This document shows positions 24,442 to 35,187 of a DNA stretch of 64,000 nucleotides, one piece after another. Origin of the DNA: JALYXV01 sp963791545 (GTDB lineage: Bacteria; Actinomycetota; Acidimicrobiia; Acidimicrobiales; Palsa-688); contig CAWBSR010000015.1 in the NCBI GenBank assembly GCA_963791545.1, positions 682,001-746,000 on the forward strand, read 5' to 3'. Every line of letters begins with the position of its first letter. Positions within the stretch are counted from its first letter, which is position 1. The position numbers were made by a program, and so were the translations under genes. Under the pieces are notes generated by a model. That model did not search any database. It saw nothing but the letters and a program-made list of their open reading frames with translations, and was not told the origin of the DNA.

Positions 24442-25829
24442 TGCCGGTGGGCCGGGTGGCTGAGGCACCGCTTGATCTCACAGTGGTCCACCGGATTCAC
24501 GTGGTGGGCGTCGGCGGCGTCGGCATGAGCGCGGTGGCCAGCGTGCTGGCGTCTCTGGGCCAGCAGGTGACCGGGAGCGACCTGAAGGCATCGGCGGAGT
24601 TGGAACGGCTGGTCTCGCTGGGCGTCGACGCCAGCGTCGGCCACGACCGGGCCCATCTCGACGGGGTGGACGTGGTCACCATCTCCAGCGCCATCCCGGC
24701 CAACAACATCGAGGTCGTGGAGGCGCAGCGCCGGGGCATCCCGGTGCTCCGCCGGGCCGAGGTTCTGGCGGCCATCGCCGCCACCCGGCGCACGGTTGCG
24801 GTGGCGGGCACCCACGGGAAGACGACGACATCGTCCATGCTCGCCCTGGTACTCGTCGAGGCCAGCCTTCACCCCTCCTTCATCATCGGTGGCGACATCA
24901 ACGAGGTCGGCAGTGGTGCCGCGTGGGGGACGGGGGAATGGCTGGTTGTCGAAGCCGACGAGAGCGACGGGACCTTTCTGGCCCTGCGCCCCGAGATCGG
25001 GCTGGTGACCAACGTCGAGCCGGACCATCTGGACTACTACGGCAGCCTCGCGGCGATGCAGGACTCCTTCGGGCGGTTCCTGTCGTCGGCAGAGACCACC
25101 GTGGTGTGTGCCGACGACCCGATGGCGGCCCGCCTCGGGCGGGCTGCGGGCGCCGTCACCTTCGGCACCTGCGAAGGCGCCGACTACCGCATGGTCGATA
25201 TCGGCGTCGCCCGCAGCAGCAGCCGGTTCAGTGTCGTCCACGGGGAGCACAACCTGGGCCCCTTCGACGTGGCAGTGCCCGGCCTCCACAACGCCCGCAA
25301 CGCCTGCGGCGCCCTGGTTGCGGGTCTGCTGGTGGGCGCCGGCGTGGACGCGGTCCGACGGGCGCTGGGGCGCTACGGGGGCGTGGCCCGCCGCTTCGAG
25401 TTCCGGGGCGAGCGGGACGGAGTCACCTTCGTGGACGACTACGCCCATCTGCCGACCGAGGCCAAGGCGGCGTTGGCAGCCGCGCGCGATGGCGGATGGG
25501 GCCGGATCGTGGCGGTCTTCCAACCGCACCGCTACAGCCGCACCGCGTCGCTCTGGCAGGACTTCGCGGATGCGTTCGTGGACGCCGACCTGCTGGTCGT
25601 CACCGATGTCTATGGCGCCGGCGAGGCGCCCCGCCCTGGGGTCTCGGGGCGGCTGGTCCTGGATGCGGTCACCGCGGCCCATCCGGGGATCGACGGGCGG
25701 TTCATCCCTGGCCACCACGAGGTGGTGTCGTACCTACGCCACACCCTCCGGCCCGGTGACCTCTGCCTGACCCTCGGGGCGGGCGACCTCACCTTGTTGC
25801 CCGACGAGTTGTTGGAGGACCCGGTCTGA
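24441..25829 (+). CDS. murC: UDP-MurNAc:L-alanine ligase MurC
   Basis: First amino-acid-adding ligase of the stem peptide, cytosolic. The 462-residue product shows HVVGVGGVGMSAVASVL, SSAIPANNIEV, the ATP loop VAGTHGKTTTSSMLALVL, VEADESDGTFL and NVEPDHLDYYG. The C-terminal domain has DDYAHLPTEAKAAL and FQPHRYSRT. The TGATG overlap with murG implies translational coupling. No ddl gene lies next to it, unlike in some proteobacterial clusters. Confidence 0.95.
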   Translation: MPVGRVAEAPLDLTVVHRIHVVGVGGVGMSAVASVLASLGQQVTGSDLKASAELERLVSLGVDASVGHDRAHLDGVDVVTISSAIPANNIEVVEAQRRGIPVLRRAEVLAAIAATRRTVAVAGTHGKTTTSSMLALVLVEASLHPSFIIGGDINEVGSGAAWGTGEWLVVEADESDGTFLALRPEIGLVTNVEPDHLDYYGSLAAMQDSFGRFLSSAETTVVCADDPMAARLGRAAGAVTFGTCEGADYRMVDIGVARSSSRFSVVHGEHNLGPFDVAVPGLHNARNACGALVAGLLVGAGVDAVRRALGRYGGVARRFEFRGERDGVTFVDDYAHLPTEAKAALAAARDGGWGRIVAVFQPHRYSRTASLWQDFADAFVDADLLVVTDVYGAGEAPRPGVSGRLVLDAVTAAHPGIDGRFIPGHHEVVSYLRHTLRPGDLCLTLGAGDLTLLPDELLEDPV

Positions 25830-25879
25830 GCGTCGGCGAGCGACGCCGGGAGGGGCCGGAGGCGGGCGGCCTGGACGCG

Positions 25880-26842
25880 GTGGCAGCGGCGCTCGGTGGG
25901 CGGTGCCGGCGCGATGTGAGCATCGGCGCCCGCACGACCTATCGGGTCGGGGGCCGGGCGGCGCTGTTCCTCGAGGCAACCAGCCTCGAGGACCTGGCAG
26001 CGGCGGCGCCTGCTCTGGCGGCGACCGGCGTCCCGGTCCTGGTTCTCGGACGCGGCTCCAATCTGCTCGTCGCCGACTCCGGCTTCGCCGGTCTCGCCGT
26101 CACCCTGGCCGCCGAGTCGTTCGGGTCCATCGTCATCCCGTCCCCCGATGGTGAGGCCGGTGGCCTCCGGGTGCACGCCGGGGGCGCGGTGGCCCTGCCG
26201 GCCCTGGCCCGTCAGACCGCGACGGCGGGGCTGACCGGCTTGGAGTGGGCGGTCGGCGTTCCCGGTTCCGTGGGCGGGGCCGTCCGGATGAACGCGGGGG
26301 GCCATGGCGCCGACACCCGGGCCACGCTGGTGGGCTGCACACTGGTCGACCTGGGCAGCGGCGAGGTGGGAACCTGCACGGGCAACGACCTCCACCTGGG
26401 CTACCGGACGTCGTCGGTGGGTGCCCACCAGGTCGTGGTGGAAGCCGAGTACCAGTTGGCCCCCGGGAACCGGGAGGAGTCGGAGGCGACCATCCGCGAC
26501 ATCGTGCGGTGGCGGCGCGAGCATCAACCCGGTGGCCAGAACGCGGGATCGGTGTTCATCAACCCTCTGGGGGAGCCTCCCGGCAACTCCGCCGGGTGGT
26601 TGGTCGATCAGGCGGGCCTCAAGGGTCACCGCCGGGGCAGCGCGGTGGTCTCGGCCAAGCATGCCAACTTCATTCTGGCGGACCCCGATGGATCGGCAGA
26701 CGACGTGCTCGCCCTCATGCTCGAGGTACAGCGCTTGGTGAGCGAGCGTCTCGGGGTGGTGCTGAGGGCTGAGGTTCGCCTGGTCGGGTTCCCCAAACAC
26801 TCACTCTCTACTTTACGGTCAGGGGAGGACGACCGGCCATGA
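25880..26842 (+). CDS. murB: UDP-N-acetylenolpyruvoylglucosamine reductase MurB
   Basis: FAD-dependent reductase that makes UDP-MurNAc. The 320-residue protein shows TTYRVGGRAALFLE, VLGRGSNLLVADSGF, GLEWAVGVPGSVGGAVRMNA, the catalytic-serine region GSVFINP and a C-terminal AEVRLVGF glutamate, all typical of MurB. GTG 25880 is the first start that precedes the conserved region; no ATG is available. It follows murC by 50 bp. The stop overlaps the ftsQ start (ATGA). Confidence 0.93.
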   Translation: MAAALGGRCRRDVSIGARTTYRVGGRAALFLEATSLEDLAAAAPALAATGVPVLVLGRGSNLLVADSGFAGLAVTLAAESFGSIVIPSPDGEAGGLRVHAGGAVALPALARQTATAGLTGLEWAVGVPGSVGGAVRMNAGGHGADTRATLVGCTLVDLGSGEVGTCTGNDLHLGYRTSSVGAHQVVVEAEYQLAPGNREESEATIRDIVRWRREHQPGGQNAGSVFINPLGEPPGNSAGWLVDQAGLKGHRRGSAVVSAKHANFILADPDGSADDVLALMLEVQRLVSERLGVVLRAEVRLVGFPKHSLSTLRSGEDDRP

Positions 26843-27735
26843 GCGGGGTGGACGTGCGCGAGCGGCCCGGGGTGGCTGTGCGCCCACCTGGTCGGCTTCC
26901 GGTCGAGCCCCGCATTGCGGCCCGCTGGGTGGCGGTGCGCCGGGAGCGCAACCGGCGCCGCCTGCGCCTCGGCACCGCGCTGCTGGCTGTCATCAGCGTC
27001 GTGGCCGGGGCGTGGGTCCTCACCCGGTCGCCGGGGCTGGCGGTGCGCCAGGTTGTGGTCCGAGGGACCGGGCACTCGTCGCCGGCAGCGGTGCGGGCCG
27101 CGGCCCGTTTGGCTGGTCAGCCGCCGATGGTCGGGGTCGACCTGGGCGCTGTGAGCCGCCGGGTCGAGGCGCTACCCTGGATCGCCAGGGCCCGCGTGCG
27201 GCGGCACTGGCCGACGACGGTGATCATCGAGGTCACCGAGCGGGTGCCCGTGGCCCAGGTCGGCGGAAGCGCAGGTCAAGGTGCGATCGTGGACAGCTCG
27301 GGCCGGGTCCTGGCCGCAGGCCGCGATGGCTCGTCGGCCGCCGGAACCGCGTCGCGGCCCTTGCCCCTCCTGCTCGGTGTGGGGCCGGCCGGGGACGCCG
27401 GCTCCACCCTGGCGGCAACCGCCCACGGCGCCTTGCTGCTGCTGGCGTCGCTTACCACCCTTGCCCCGGCCGCGTCGCCGGGTTCCTCCGGCTACGGCGT
27501 CACCGCGGTCACCAGGGCCGGCGACGGCACACTCATAGCCGCCTTGGTTCCCGGCCTGACGAGCGTCATCTTCGGCTCCACCGACGAGCTGGGTGCCAAG
27601 CTGGTGGCTATGCGTTTCCTGCTCCCCCAGCTGGTGCCCGACACGGTCGCCACCATCGATGTCCGGGTGCCCGATACCCCAGTCTTGACCGAAGGAAAGA
27701 ACATGAGTAGTGTCTCGACCACTCAACGAGGTTGA
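26839..27735 (+). CDS. ftsQ: cell division protein FtsQ (POTRA domain)
   Basis: Bitopic membrane protein of the divisome. The 298-residue product has a basic cytoplasmic N-terminus (RWVAVRRERNRRRLRLG) and one membrane helix (TALLAVISVVAGAWVLT). A POTRA domain follows (AVRQVVVRGTGHSS, ALPWIARARVRRHWPTTVII), then the FtsQ beta domain with TERVPVAQVG and AIVDSSGRVL. The ATGA overlap with murB shows coupling. Its last codons and stop lie in an inverted repeat that also holds a putative ftsZ promoter. Confidence 0.9.
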   Translation: MSGVDVRERPGVAVRPPGRLPVEPRIAARWVAVRRERNRRRLRLGTALLAVISVVAGAWVLTRSPGLAVRQVVVRGTGHSSPAAVRAAARLAGQPPMVGVDLGAVSRRVEALPWIARARVRRHWPTTVIIEVTERVPVAQVGGSAGQGAIVDSSGRVLAAGRDGSSAAGTASRPLPLLLGVGPAGDAGSTLAATAHGALLLLASLTTLAPAASPGSSGYGVTAVTRAGDGTLIAALVPGLTSVIFGSTDELGAKLVAMRFLLPQLVPDTVATIDVRVPDTPVLTEGKNMSSVSTTQRG

Positions 27736-27760
27736 CATAACTATCAACCTCAAGTACAGC
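27728..27760 (+). promoter_or_regulatory. putative ftsZ promoter in an inverted repeat at the ftsQ stop
   Basis: GAGGTTGA (27728-27735) and TCAACCTC (27744-27751) form a perfect 8-bp inverted repeat with an 8-base AT-rich centre; the ftsQ stop codon is inside the left arm. TTGACA at 27732-27737 is a perfect -35 sequence, and TACAGC at 27755-27760 is a weaker -10 match at 17-base spacing. Actinobacterial ftsZ genes commonly have promoters in this interval. The dyad could be an operator for a division regulator, which is inference. Confidence 0.5.
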
Positions 27761-27863
27761 TTCAGTCCAGTGGCCGGGGGTGACCCTTTCGGGGGTCCTC
27801 GGTCGCTTCTTGTCCATCGGTGGGGGGTCAGTGCCCCACCGCCGTGCCCGGGAGGGTGCCATC

Positions 27864-28952
27864 ATGGCCGGTGCCGCGCAGAATTACATCGCAGTTATCA
27901 AGGTGGTGGGGATCGGTGGGGGCGGAGTCAACGCCGTCAACCGGATGATCGACGCCGGCTTGAAGGGGGTCGAGTTCATTGCCGTGAACACCGACGCCCA
28001 GGCCTTGTTGATGAGCGACGCCGACGTCAAGCTCGACATCGGTCGCCAATTGACGCGGGGCCTGGGGGCGGGGAGTGACCCCGAGGTCGGGCGCCAGGCG
28101 GCCGAGGAGCACCGGGAGGAGATCGAGGAGGTCCTGAAGGGGGCCGACATGGTCTTCATCACGGCCGGCAAGGGTGGTGGCACCGGTACCGGCGGCGCCC
28201 CTGTCATCGCCGAGATCTCCAAGGCCCTCGGAGCCCTCACCATCGGGGTGGTCACCCGGCCCTTCAGCTTCGAGGGGCGGCGCCGGGCCCTGCAGGCCGA
28301 CGCCGGGATCTTGAAGCTCAAGGACGAGGTCGACGCCCTCATCGTCATCCCCAATGAGCGGTTGTTGACGGTGTCCAATGACAAGACCTCCATGGTCAAC
28401 GCCTTCAAGATGGCCGACGAGGTGCTGCTCCAGGGTGTCCAGGGCATAACCGACCTGATCACCACGCCGGGCCTGATCAACACCGACTTCGCCGACGTCA
28501 AGATGGTCATGCACGACGCGGGCACGGCCGTGATGGGGATCGGGACCGCGTCGGGGGACGGCCGGGCCGTGACCGCGGCCAAGCTGGCGATCACCAGCCC
28601 GTTGCTCGAGGCATCCATCGAAGGAGCCCGCGGCATCCTGCTCAACATCGCCGGTGGGAGCGACCTCGGGCTGTTCGAGGTCAACGAGGCGGCCGAGATC
28701 ATCCACGGGGTGGCCCATCCCGACGCCAACATCATCTTCGGGCAGGTCATCGACGACGCCATGGGCGACGAGGTCCGGGTCACGGTGATCGCGGCCGGGT
28801 TCGACCGCTGGGACGAGTCCCGCGAGCCACCGCCGAAGCCCGGTCTCGGTCTCGGGCTGGGCACCCAGGCCGGTGCCCGCCAGTACGGGGTTCCCAGCAT
28901 CGGGCTGGCCGACGATGACGACGACTTCGACGTCCCGTCGTTCCTGAAGTAG
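27864..28952 (+). CDS. ftsZ: cell division GTPase FtsZ
   Basis: Tubulin-like GTPase that forms the division ring. The 362-residue protein has VVGIGGGGVNAVNRMID, the tubulin signature GKGGGTGTGGAP, VTRPFSFEGRRR, NTDFADVKMVMHDAG (T7 loop) and a C-terminal acidic run ending FDVPSFLK, the conserved tail bound by SepF and other partners. The tail linker is short. ATG 27864 is chosen for GGAGG eight bases upstream and because the family sequence begins at NYIAVIKVVG; an in-frame ORF extending back to 27780 has no homology. It is separated from ftsQ by 128 bp. Confidence 0.97.
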   Translation: MAGAAQNYIAVIKVVGIGGGGVNAVNRMIDAGLKGVEFIAVNTDAQALLMSDADVKLDIGRQLTRGLGAGSDPEVGRQAAEEHREEIEEVLKGADMVFITAGKGGGTGTGGAPVIAEISKALGALTIGVVTRPFSFEGRRRALQADAGILKLKDEVDALIVIPNERLLTVSNDKTSMVNAFKMADEVLLQGVQGITDLITTPGLINTDFADVKMVMHDAGTAVMGIGTASGDGRAVTAAKLAITSPLLEASIEGARGILLNIAGGSDLGLFEVNEAAEIIHGVAHPDANIIFGQVIDDAMGDEVRVTVIAAGFDRWDESREPPPKPGLGLGLGTQAGARQYGVPSIGLADDDDDFDVPSFLK

Positions 28953-28969
28953 CTACGGATCAGGTGGCC

Positions 28970-29698
28970 ATGACCCAGCTCCGGCCCCCGTCAGGGGGTT
29001 TTCCGCTCCAAGCCCCGAGCCCTGGCGGGAACGCGTGCGCGATCGCCCTGGGCCCGGCCCTGGTGCGCTGGACGGGGCGGGGCGAGGGTGACATGGCCGA
29101 TCCGACCGGGACGGATCCGATCGTCCGGTCGCGAAGGGACGCGGTCGTCCCGCGGCCCTGGACGTGGTTGGTCCAGGTACATGGCGCCGAGGTGGTCGTC
29201 GTCGATGCTCCCGGTGGGGCCGCGGGCCGGGTGGCCGACGCCGCCGCCACCACCGCGCCGGGTGCCGCCCTGGCCATTTTCACCGCCGACTGCGCGCCGG
29301 TGACCTTCGCCAGTCCTGAAGGTGTCATCGGCGCCGCCCACGCTGGCTGGCGAGGCTTGGTGGCCGGGGTCATCGAGGAGACGGCCTCGACCATGCGTCG
29401 CCTCGGCGCCTCCTCCATCGTGGCGGCGCTGGGGCCGTGCATCCACGCCGGGTGCTATGCGTTCGGTTCCGAGGATCTGGACACGGCCGCAAACCGCCTC
29501 GGATCGTCGGTCCGGGGCGAAACCCGCGACGGCCGCCCGGCCCTCGACATTCCCCAGGCGGTCCGGGTGGCGCTGGAGCGGGCGGGGGCGGAGCTCGTCG
29601 TGGACGCCGGGATCTGCACGGCTTGCTCCGCGGAGCATTGGTCCTGGCGGGCCCGTCACGATCGGCAACGTCAGGCGACGGTTGTATGGCTTTCGTGA
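28970..29698 (+). CDS. pgeF: polyphenol oxidase/purine nucleoside phosphorylase-like PgeF (YfiH)
   Basis: A member of the YfiH/YlmD family, regularly found after ftsZ. In other bacteria the family removes misincorporated L-Ser from peptidoglycan precursors (PgeF) or acts on purine nucleosides. The 242-residue product has the metal ligands in order: QVHGAEVV, FTADCAPVTF and GAAHAGWRG, then LGPCIHAGCYAFG. ATG 28970 is preferred; GTG 28964 is also in frame. It follows ftsZ by 17 bp and overlaps the next gene. Confidence 0.9.
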   Translation: MTQLRPPSGGFPLQAPSPGGNACAIALGPALVRWTGRGEGDMADPTGTDPIVRSRRDAVVPRPWTWLVQVHGAEVVVVDAPGGAAGRVADAAATTAPGAALAIFTADCAPVTFASPEGVIGAAHAGWRGLVAGVIEETASTMRRLGASSIVAALGPCIHAGCYAFGSEDLDTAANRLGSSVRGETRDGRPALDIPQAVRVALERAGAELVVDAGICTACSAEHWSWRARHDRQRQATVVWLS

Positions 29699-30429
29699 CC
29701 GATCACCCCAGGATCGACGTCGCAGCCGGCGCCGGTGGCCTGGTTTCGTTCGTGAGCGCCCATGCCGCCGCGGTGCGGGCTCGCATCGAGGCGGCGGGCG
29801 GTGACCCGGGCCGGGTCACGGTCGTCGCCGTCACCAAGGGATTCGGTGGCGAGGCCATCGGGGCTGCGATGGCGGCGGGCATCGGGGATATCGGCGAGAA
29901 CTACGCCCAGGAGATGCTGGCCAAGATCGACGCTCTGGGCCCGGTCGCAGAAGGCTCGAGGCCCGCCATACGCTGGCATTTTCTGGGTCCGGTGCAGCGC
30001 AACAAGGTGGCGCCCCTGGCCCCGGTGGTGGACTGGTGGCACAGCGTCGACCGCCTCGGCGTCGCCGAGGCGGTCGCCCGGCGTCAACCGGGCGCCCGAG
30101 TCCTGGTGCAGGTCAACGCCACCGGCGAGGCGACCAAGCACGGATGCCGCCCCGGTGACGTCCCCGACCTGGTGGCGCAGCTGCGGCGACTTCCCCTGGA
30201 CGTGGCCGGTTTGATGATGGTGGGCCCCGCCGGGGCACCCGAGGCAGCTCGCGGGGCATTTCGCCTGGTGGCCGACCTGGGGCGCCGACTGGGCTTGCGC
30301 GAGCTCTCAATGGGTATGACCGATGACCTCGAGGTGGCAGTCCAAGAGGGGGCGACGATCGTTCGAATCGGTCGTGGCCTGTTCGGTCCCCGTGACCGAA
30401 GGGCGTCGCCTGCGACGGTAGAATCGTGA
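29686..30429 (+). CDS. PLP homeostasis protein (YggS/YlmE/PipY family)
   Basis: A single-domain PLP-binding protein without known enzymatic activity that controls free pyridoxal phosphate. The ~247-residue product has VVAVTKGF with the PLP lysine, IGENYAQEML, WHFLGPVQRNKV, HSVDR, LVQVNATGEATKHGC, GLMMVGP and ELSMGMTDDLEVAV, all family features. The start may be ATG 29686 (13-bp overlap with pgeF) or GTG 29695 (GTGA overlap, the pattern used by many neighbours). It forms the usual pgeF-yggS-sepF-yggT run. Confidence 0.92.
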   Translation: MAFVTDHPRIDVAAGAGGLVSFVSAHAAAVRARIEAAGGDPGRVTVVAVTKGFGGEAIGAAMAAGIGDIGENYAQEMLAKIDALGPVAEGSRPAIRWHFLGPVQRNKVAPLAPVVDWWHSVDRLGVAEAVARRQPGARVLVQVNATGEATKHGCRPGDVPDLVAQLRRLPLDVAGLMMVGPAGAPEAARGAFRLVADLGRRLGLRELSMGMTDDLEVAVQEGATIVRIGRGLFGPRDRRASPATVES

Positions 30430-30442
30430 ACGGAGGCGACTG

Positions 30443-30994
30443 ATGGCGTCAGGGATCATGCACCGAGCGATGGTGTATCTCGGACTGGTTGACGATGACT
30501 ACGAGGAATATGACGCCTACGACGAACCCCAGCCAGCCGTCGGCCGACCGGGTCCCCGGTCGTACCTGCCCGACGCTCCCGACGGAGGTGGTGCCGTGGC
30601 CATCCGGACGCTGCCTCGCGAGCCGGCCCCCGAACCGATCAGCGGGGGGGGCAGCTTGATCACCTCTCGACCGGTCACGTCAGCCGCCAGCGTCAGGCCC
30701 ATACCGTCGCCGGTGCAGACCGCCAAGGTTCACGTCGTGGCCCCGGCCAAGTTCGCCGACGCCCAGGAGATCGGCGATCGGTTCAAAAACGGGCAGCCGG
30801 TCATCGTCAACCTCCAGAGTGCCGACCGGGAGTTGGGCCGGCGCATGATCGACTTCTGCAGCGGCGTCACCTATGCCCTCGGCGCCAGCATGGACAAGGT
30901 CGCCGATCAGGTGTTCCTCCTCACACCGTCCAATGTCGAAGTCTCGGCCGAAGAGAAACGGCGACTGCAGGAGCGCGGGTTGTACCGCTCCTGA
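30443..30994 (+). CDS. sepF: cell division protein SepF
   Basis: FtsZ membrane tether that bundles and aligns FtsZ filaments. The 183-residue protein starts with a short amphipathic membrane-binding helix (GIMHRAMVYLGL), followed by an acidic linker (DDDYEEYDAYDEPQ). A compact C-terminal SepF domain contains KVHVVAPAKFADAQEIGDRF, IVNLQSADRELGRRMIDF and GVTYALGASMDKVADQVFLL. The ATG has GGAGG six bases upstream. As usual for actinobacteria, no ftsA is present, so SepF is the likely main anchor. Confidence 0.94.
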   Translation: MASGIMHRAMVYLGLVDDDYEEYDAYDEPQPAVGRPGPRSYLPDAPDGGGAVAIRTLPREPAPEPISGGGSLITSRPVTSAASVRPIPSPVQTAKVHVVAPAKFADAQEIGDRFKNGQPVIVNLQSADRELGRRMIDFCSGVTYALGASMDKVADQVFLLTPSNVEVSAEEKRRLQERGLYRS

Positions 30995-30997
30995 TCC

Positions 30998-31261
30998 ATG
31001 TTCTCCCTGAGCAGCAATCCTCTCTGCCTTCTCGGGCAGCTCTACATCCTGATCCTGGTGGGCCGGGCCATCCTTAGCTGGTTTCCCCTGCGCTCGGACT
31101 CCCCGTTCGTGCCCGTGGCCCGGTTCCTGAACACCGTCACCGAACCGGTGCTGGCACCGGTGCGGCGGCTGATACCGCCCGCCGGCATGTTCGACCTGTC
31201 GTTCATCGTGGTGGTGCTGGTGTTCGAATTCCTCATCGTCCCGTTGCTGTGCCGGTTCTGA
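30998..31261 (+). CDS. YggT family membrane protein
   Basis: An 87-residue integral membrane protein with two helices, LCLLGQLYILILVGRAILSW and FIVVVLVFEFLIVPLLC, joined by a loop containing RFLNTVTEPVLAPVRRLIPP, the family hallmark. The role of the YggT/YlmG family is not settled; it is linked to osmotic tolerance and to division by its position beside sepF. It starts 3 bp after sepF. A hairpin (31286-31312) follows the stop. Confidence 0.9.
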   Translation: MFSLSSNPLCLLGQLYILILVGRAILSWFPLRSDSPFVPVARFLNTVTEPVLAPVRRLIPPAGMFDLSFIVVVLVFEFLIVPLLCRF

Positions 31262-31285
31262 CGCCACCCAACTGAGCGAGGCGTC

Positions 31286-31312
31286 CGGGCGACCCCCTTC
31301 TGGGGACGCCCG
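31286..31312 (+). terminator. hairpin after the sepF-yggT genes
   Basis: CGGGCG-A-CCCC (31286-31296) pairs with GGGG-A-CGCCCG (31302-31312) across a five-base loop, with a single A-A mismatch. There is no T-run, as is common for terminators in GC-rich actinobacteria. It lies between yggT and the DivIVA gene and may end, or attenuate, the long dcw transcript. Confidence 0.5.
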
Positions 31313-31327
31313 AACTAGCATCGCCCC

Positions 31328-32353
31328 ATGGACGTCTCGCCCAAGACGCTACGGGAAGTCGAGTTCCGCGAGAAGATGCGCGGCTACCACCCCGAGGATG
31401 TCGACCAGTTCCTCGAACGAGTGGCGGCCGGTATCGAGGTCCTCCAGGACCGCCTGCGCCAGGCGATCGAGCGGGCCCAGCGGGCCGAGCAGGCCGCTAC
31501 CGAAGCCGGTGGCAACGACGACGCTCTGCGCCGGACCCTCCTGTTGGCCCAGCGCACCGCGGACCTGGCCGTCCAGGAAGGCCGCGAGCAGGCCGCCCGG
31601 ATCGTGGCGGGCGCCGAGCAGCAGGCCCAGGCCTTGCTCGGCGATGCCGAGCAACGGGTCCACGCCCTGGTCACCGACGCCGAGCGCCGGGCTCAGGCGG
31701 CGCTGTCGGATTCCGAGCGCCGGGCCTCCACCATGATCAACGAGGCGGAGCAGCAGGCCCGCCGGGGCCATGAGGACACCATGGTCGAAGTCCGGGCCCA
31801 ACTGGCCACACTCGAGGTGACCCGCCAGCGGCTCCAGATGGACGTGGACTCCATGGCCCGCTGGGTCGCTGAGCACCGTGGCCAACTTCGGGCGGCCCTG
31901 GAAGACGCCCTGACCAGGATCGAGCAGATCGACGTCACCCCGCCGCCCGCGGCCGCGGCGCCCTACCCCGTGGAGACCCGAGCGTCGCCGCCGCCCGCGG
32001 GGCCCGCCGCCTCTCCCGCCGCCGCCTCTCCCGCCGCCGCCTCTCCCCCCGCCGCCGCTCCAGCGCCGGCGACCGCTCGTCCTGAGGCCGGCTGGGCGCC
32101 ACCCCAGGCTCCCTTGCCCGCGCCACCGGCTCCGACGGCCCCGCCGCTGCCGAGCAGCTGGCCCCAGGAGGACACCCTCGCCTGGCAGCCCGCCGCCGCC
32201 GACCTGGTGGCCACCGATGAAGCCGGCGATGCCGATCCGTACTTCGCGGAACTCCGGCGCGCCATCAGTGACCACGATCCCCTCGGTCCCCGCTCCGACG
32301 GCGGGGATCAGGGCGCCACCGGAGGCCGCGGGACGCCGAGCGGGGGAACCTGA
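31328..32353 (+). CDS. divIVA: DivIVA/Wag31-like coiled-coil protein
   Basis: Polar scaffold protein that recruits growth and division machinery to curved membranes. The 341-residue product opens with MDVSPKTLREVEFREKMRGY and HPEDVDQFLERVA, the DivIVA N-terminal membrane-binding domain. A long coiled coil of about 160 residues follows, rich in Ala, Glu, Gln and Arg (for example QEGREQAARIVAGAEQQAQA). A Pro/Ala tail contains three 15-nt SPAAA-type repeats around 32015-32055. The final ~60 residues (DPYFAELRRAISDHDPLG) are charged. It is the last clear dcw gene; the seven-repeat membrane protein follows after 134 bp. Confidence 0.88.
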   Translation: MDVSPKTLREVEFREKMRGYHPEDVDQFLERVAAGIEVLQDRLRQAIERAQRAEQAATEAGGNDDALRRTLLLAQRTADLAVQEGREQAARIVAGAEQQAQALLGDAEQRVHALVTDAERRAQAALSDSERRASTMINEAEQQARRGHEDTMVEVRAQLATLEVTRQRLQMDVDSMARWVAEHRGQLRAALEDALTRIEQIDVTPPPAAAAPYPVETRASPPPAGPAASPAAASPAAASPPAAAPAPATARPEAGWAPPQAPLPAPPAPTAPPLPSSWPQEDTLAWQPAAADLVATDEAGDADPYFAELRRAISDHDPLGPRSDGGDQGATGGRGTPSGGT

Positions 32354-32487
32354 ATAGAGCCGCGCAGGCTTCGGTGTTTTGGCACCGGGCCACTCCGGTA
32401 CAAGACACCAGTACTCGTCCCTAGGGTTCTCATGCGCCTAAGCTGCCCCTCGCTGTCTTCTGCCCTGCCAACTCGGATGGTGATTCT

Positions 32488-35183
<2,696 letters not shown>

Positions 35184-35187
<4 letters not shown>

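Noticed and set aside
27780..27863. 28-codon N-terminal extension of FtsZ in an open frame
   Set aside because: FtsZ homology starts after the ATG at 27864, which has a well-placed GGAGG; the extension has no similarity and overlaps the promoter region.
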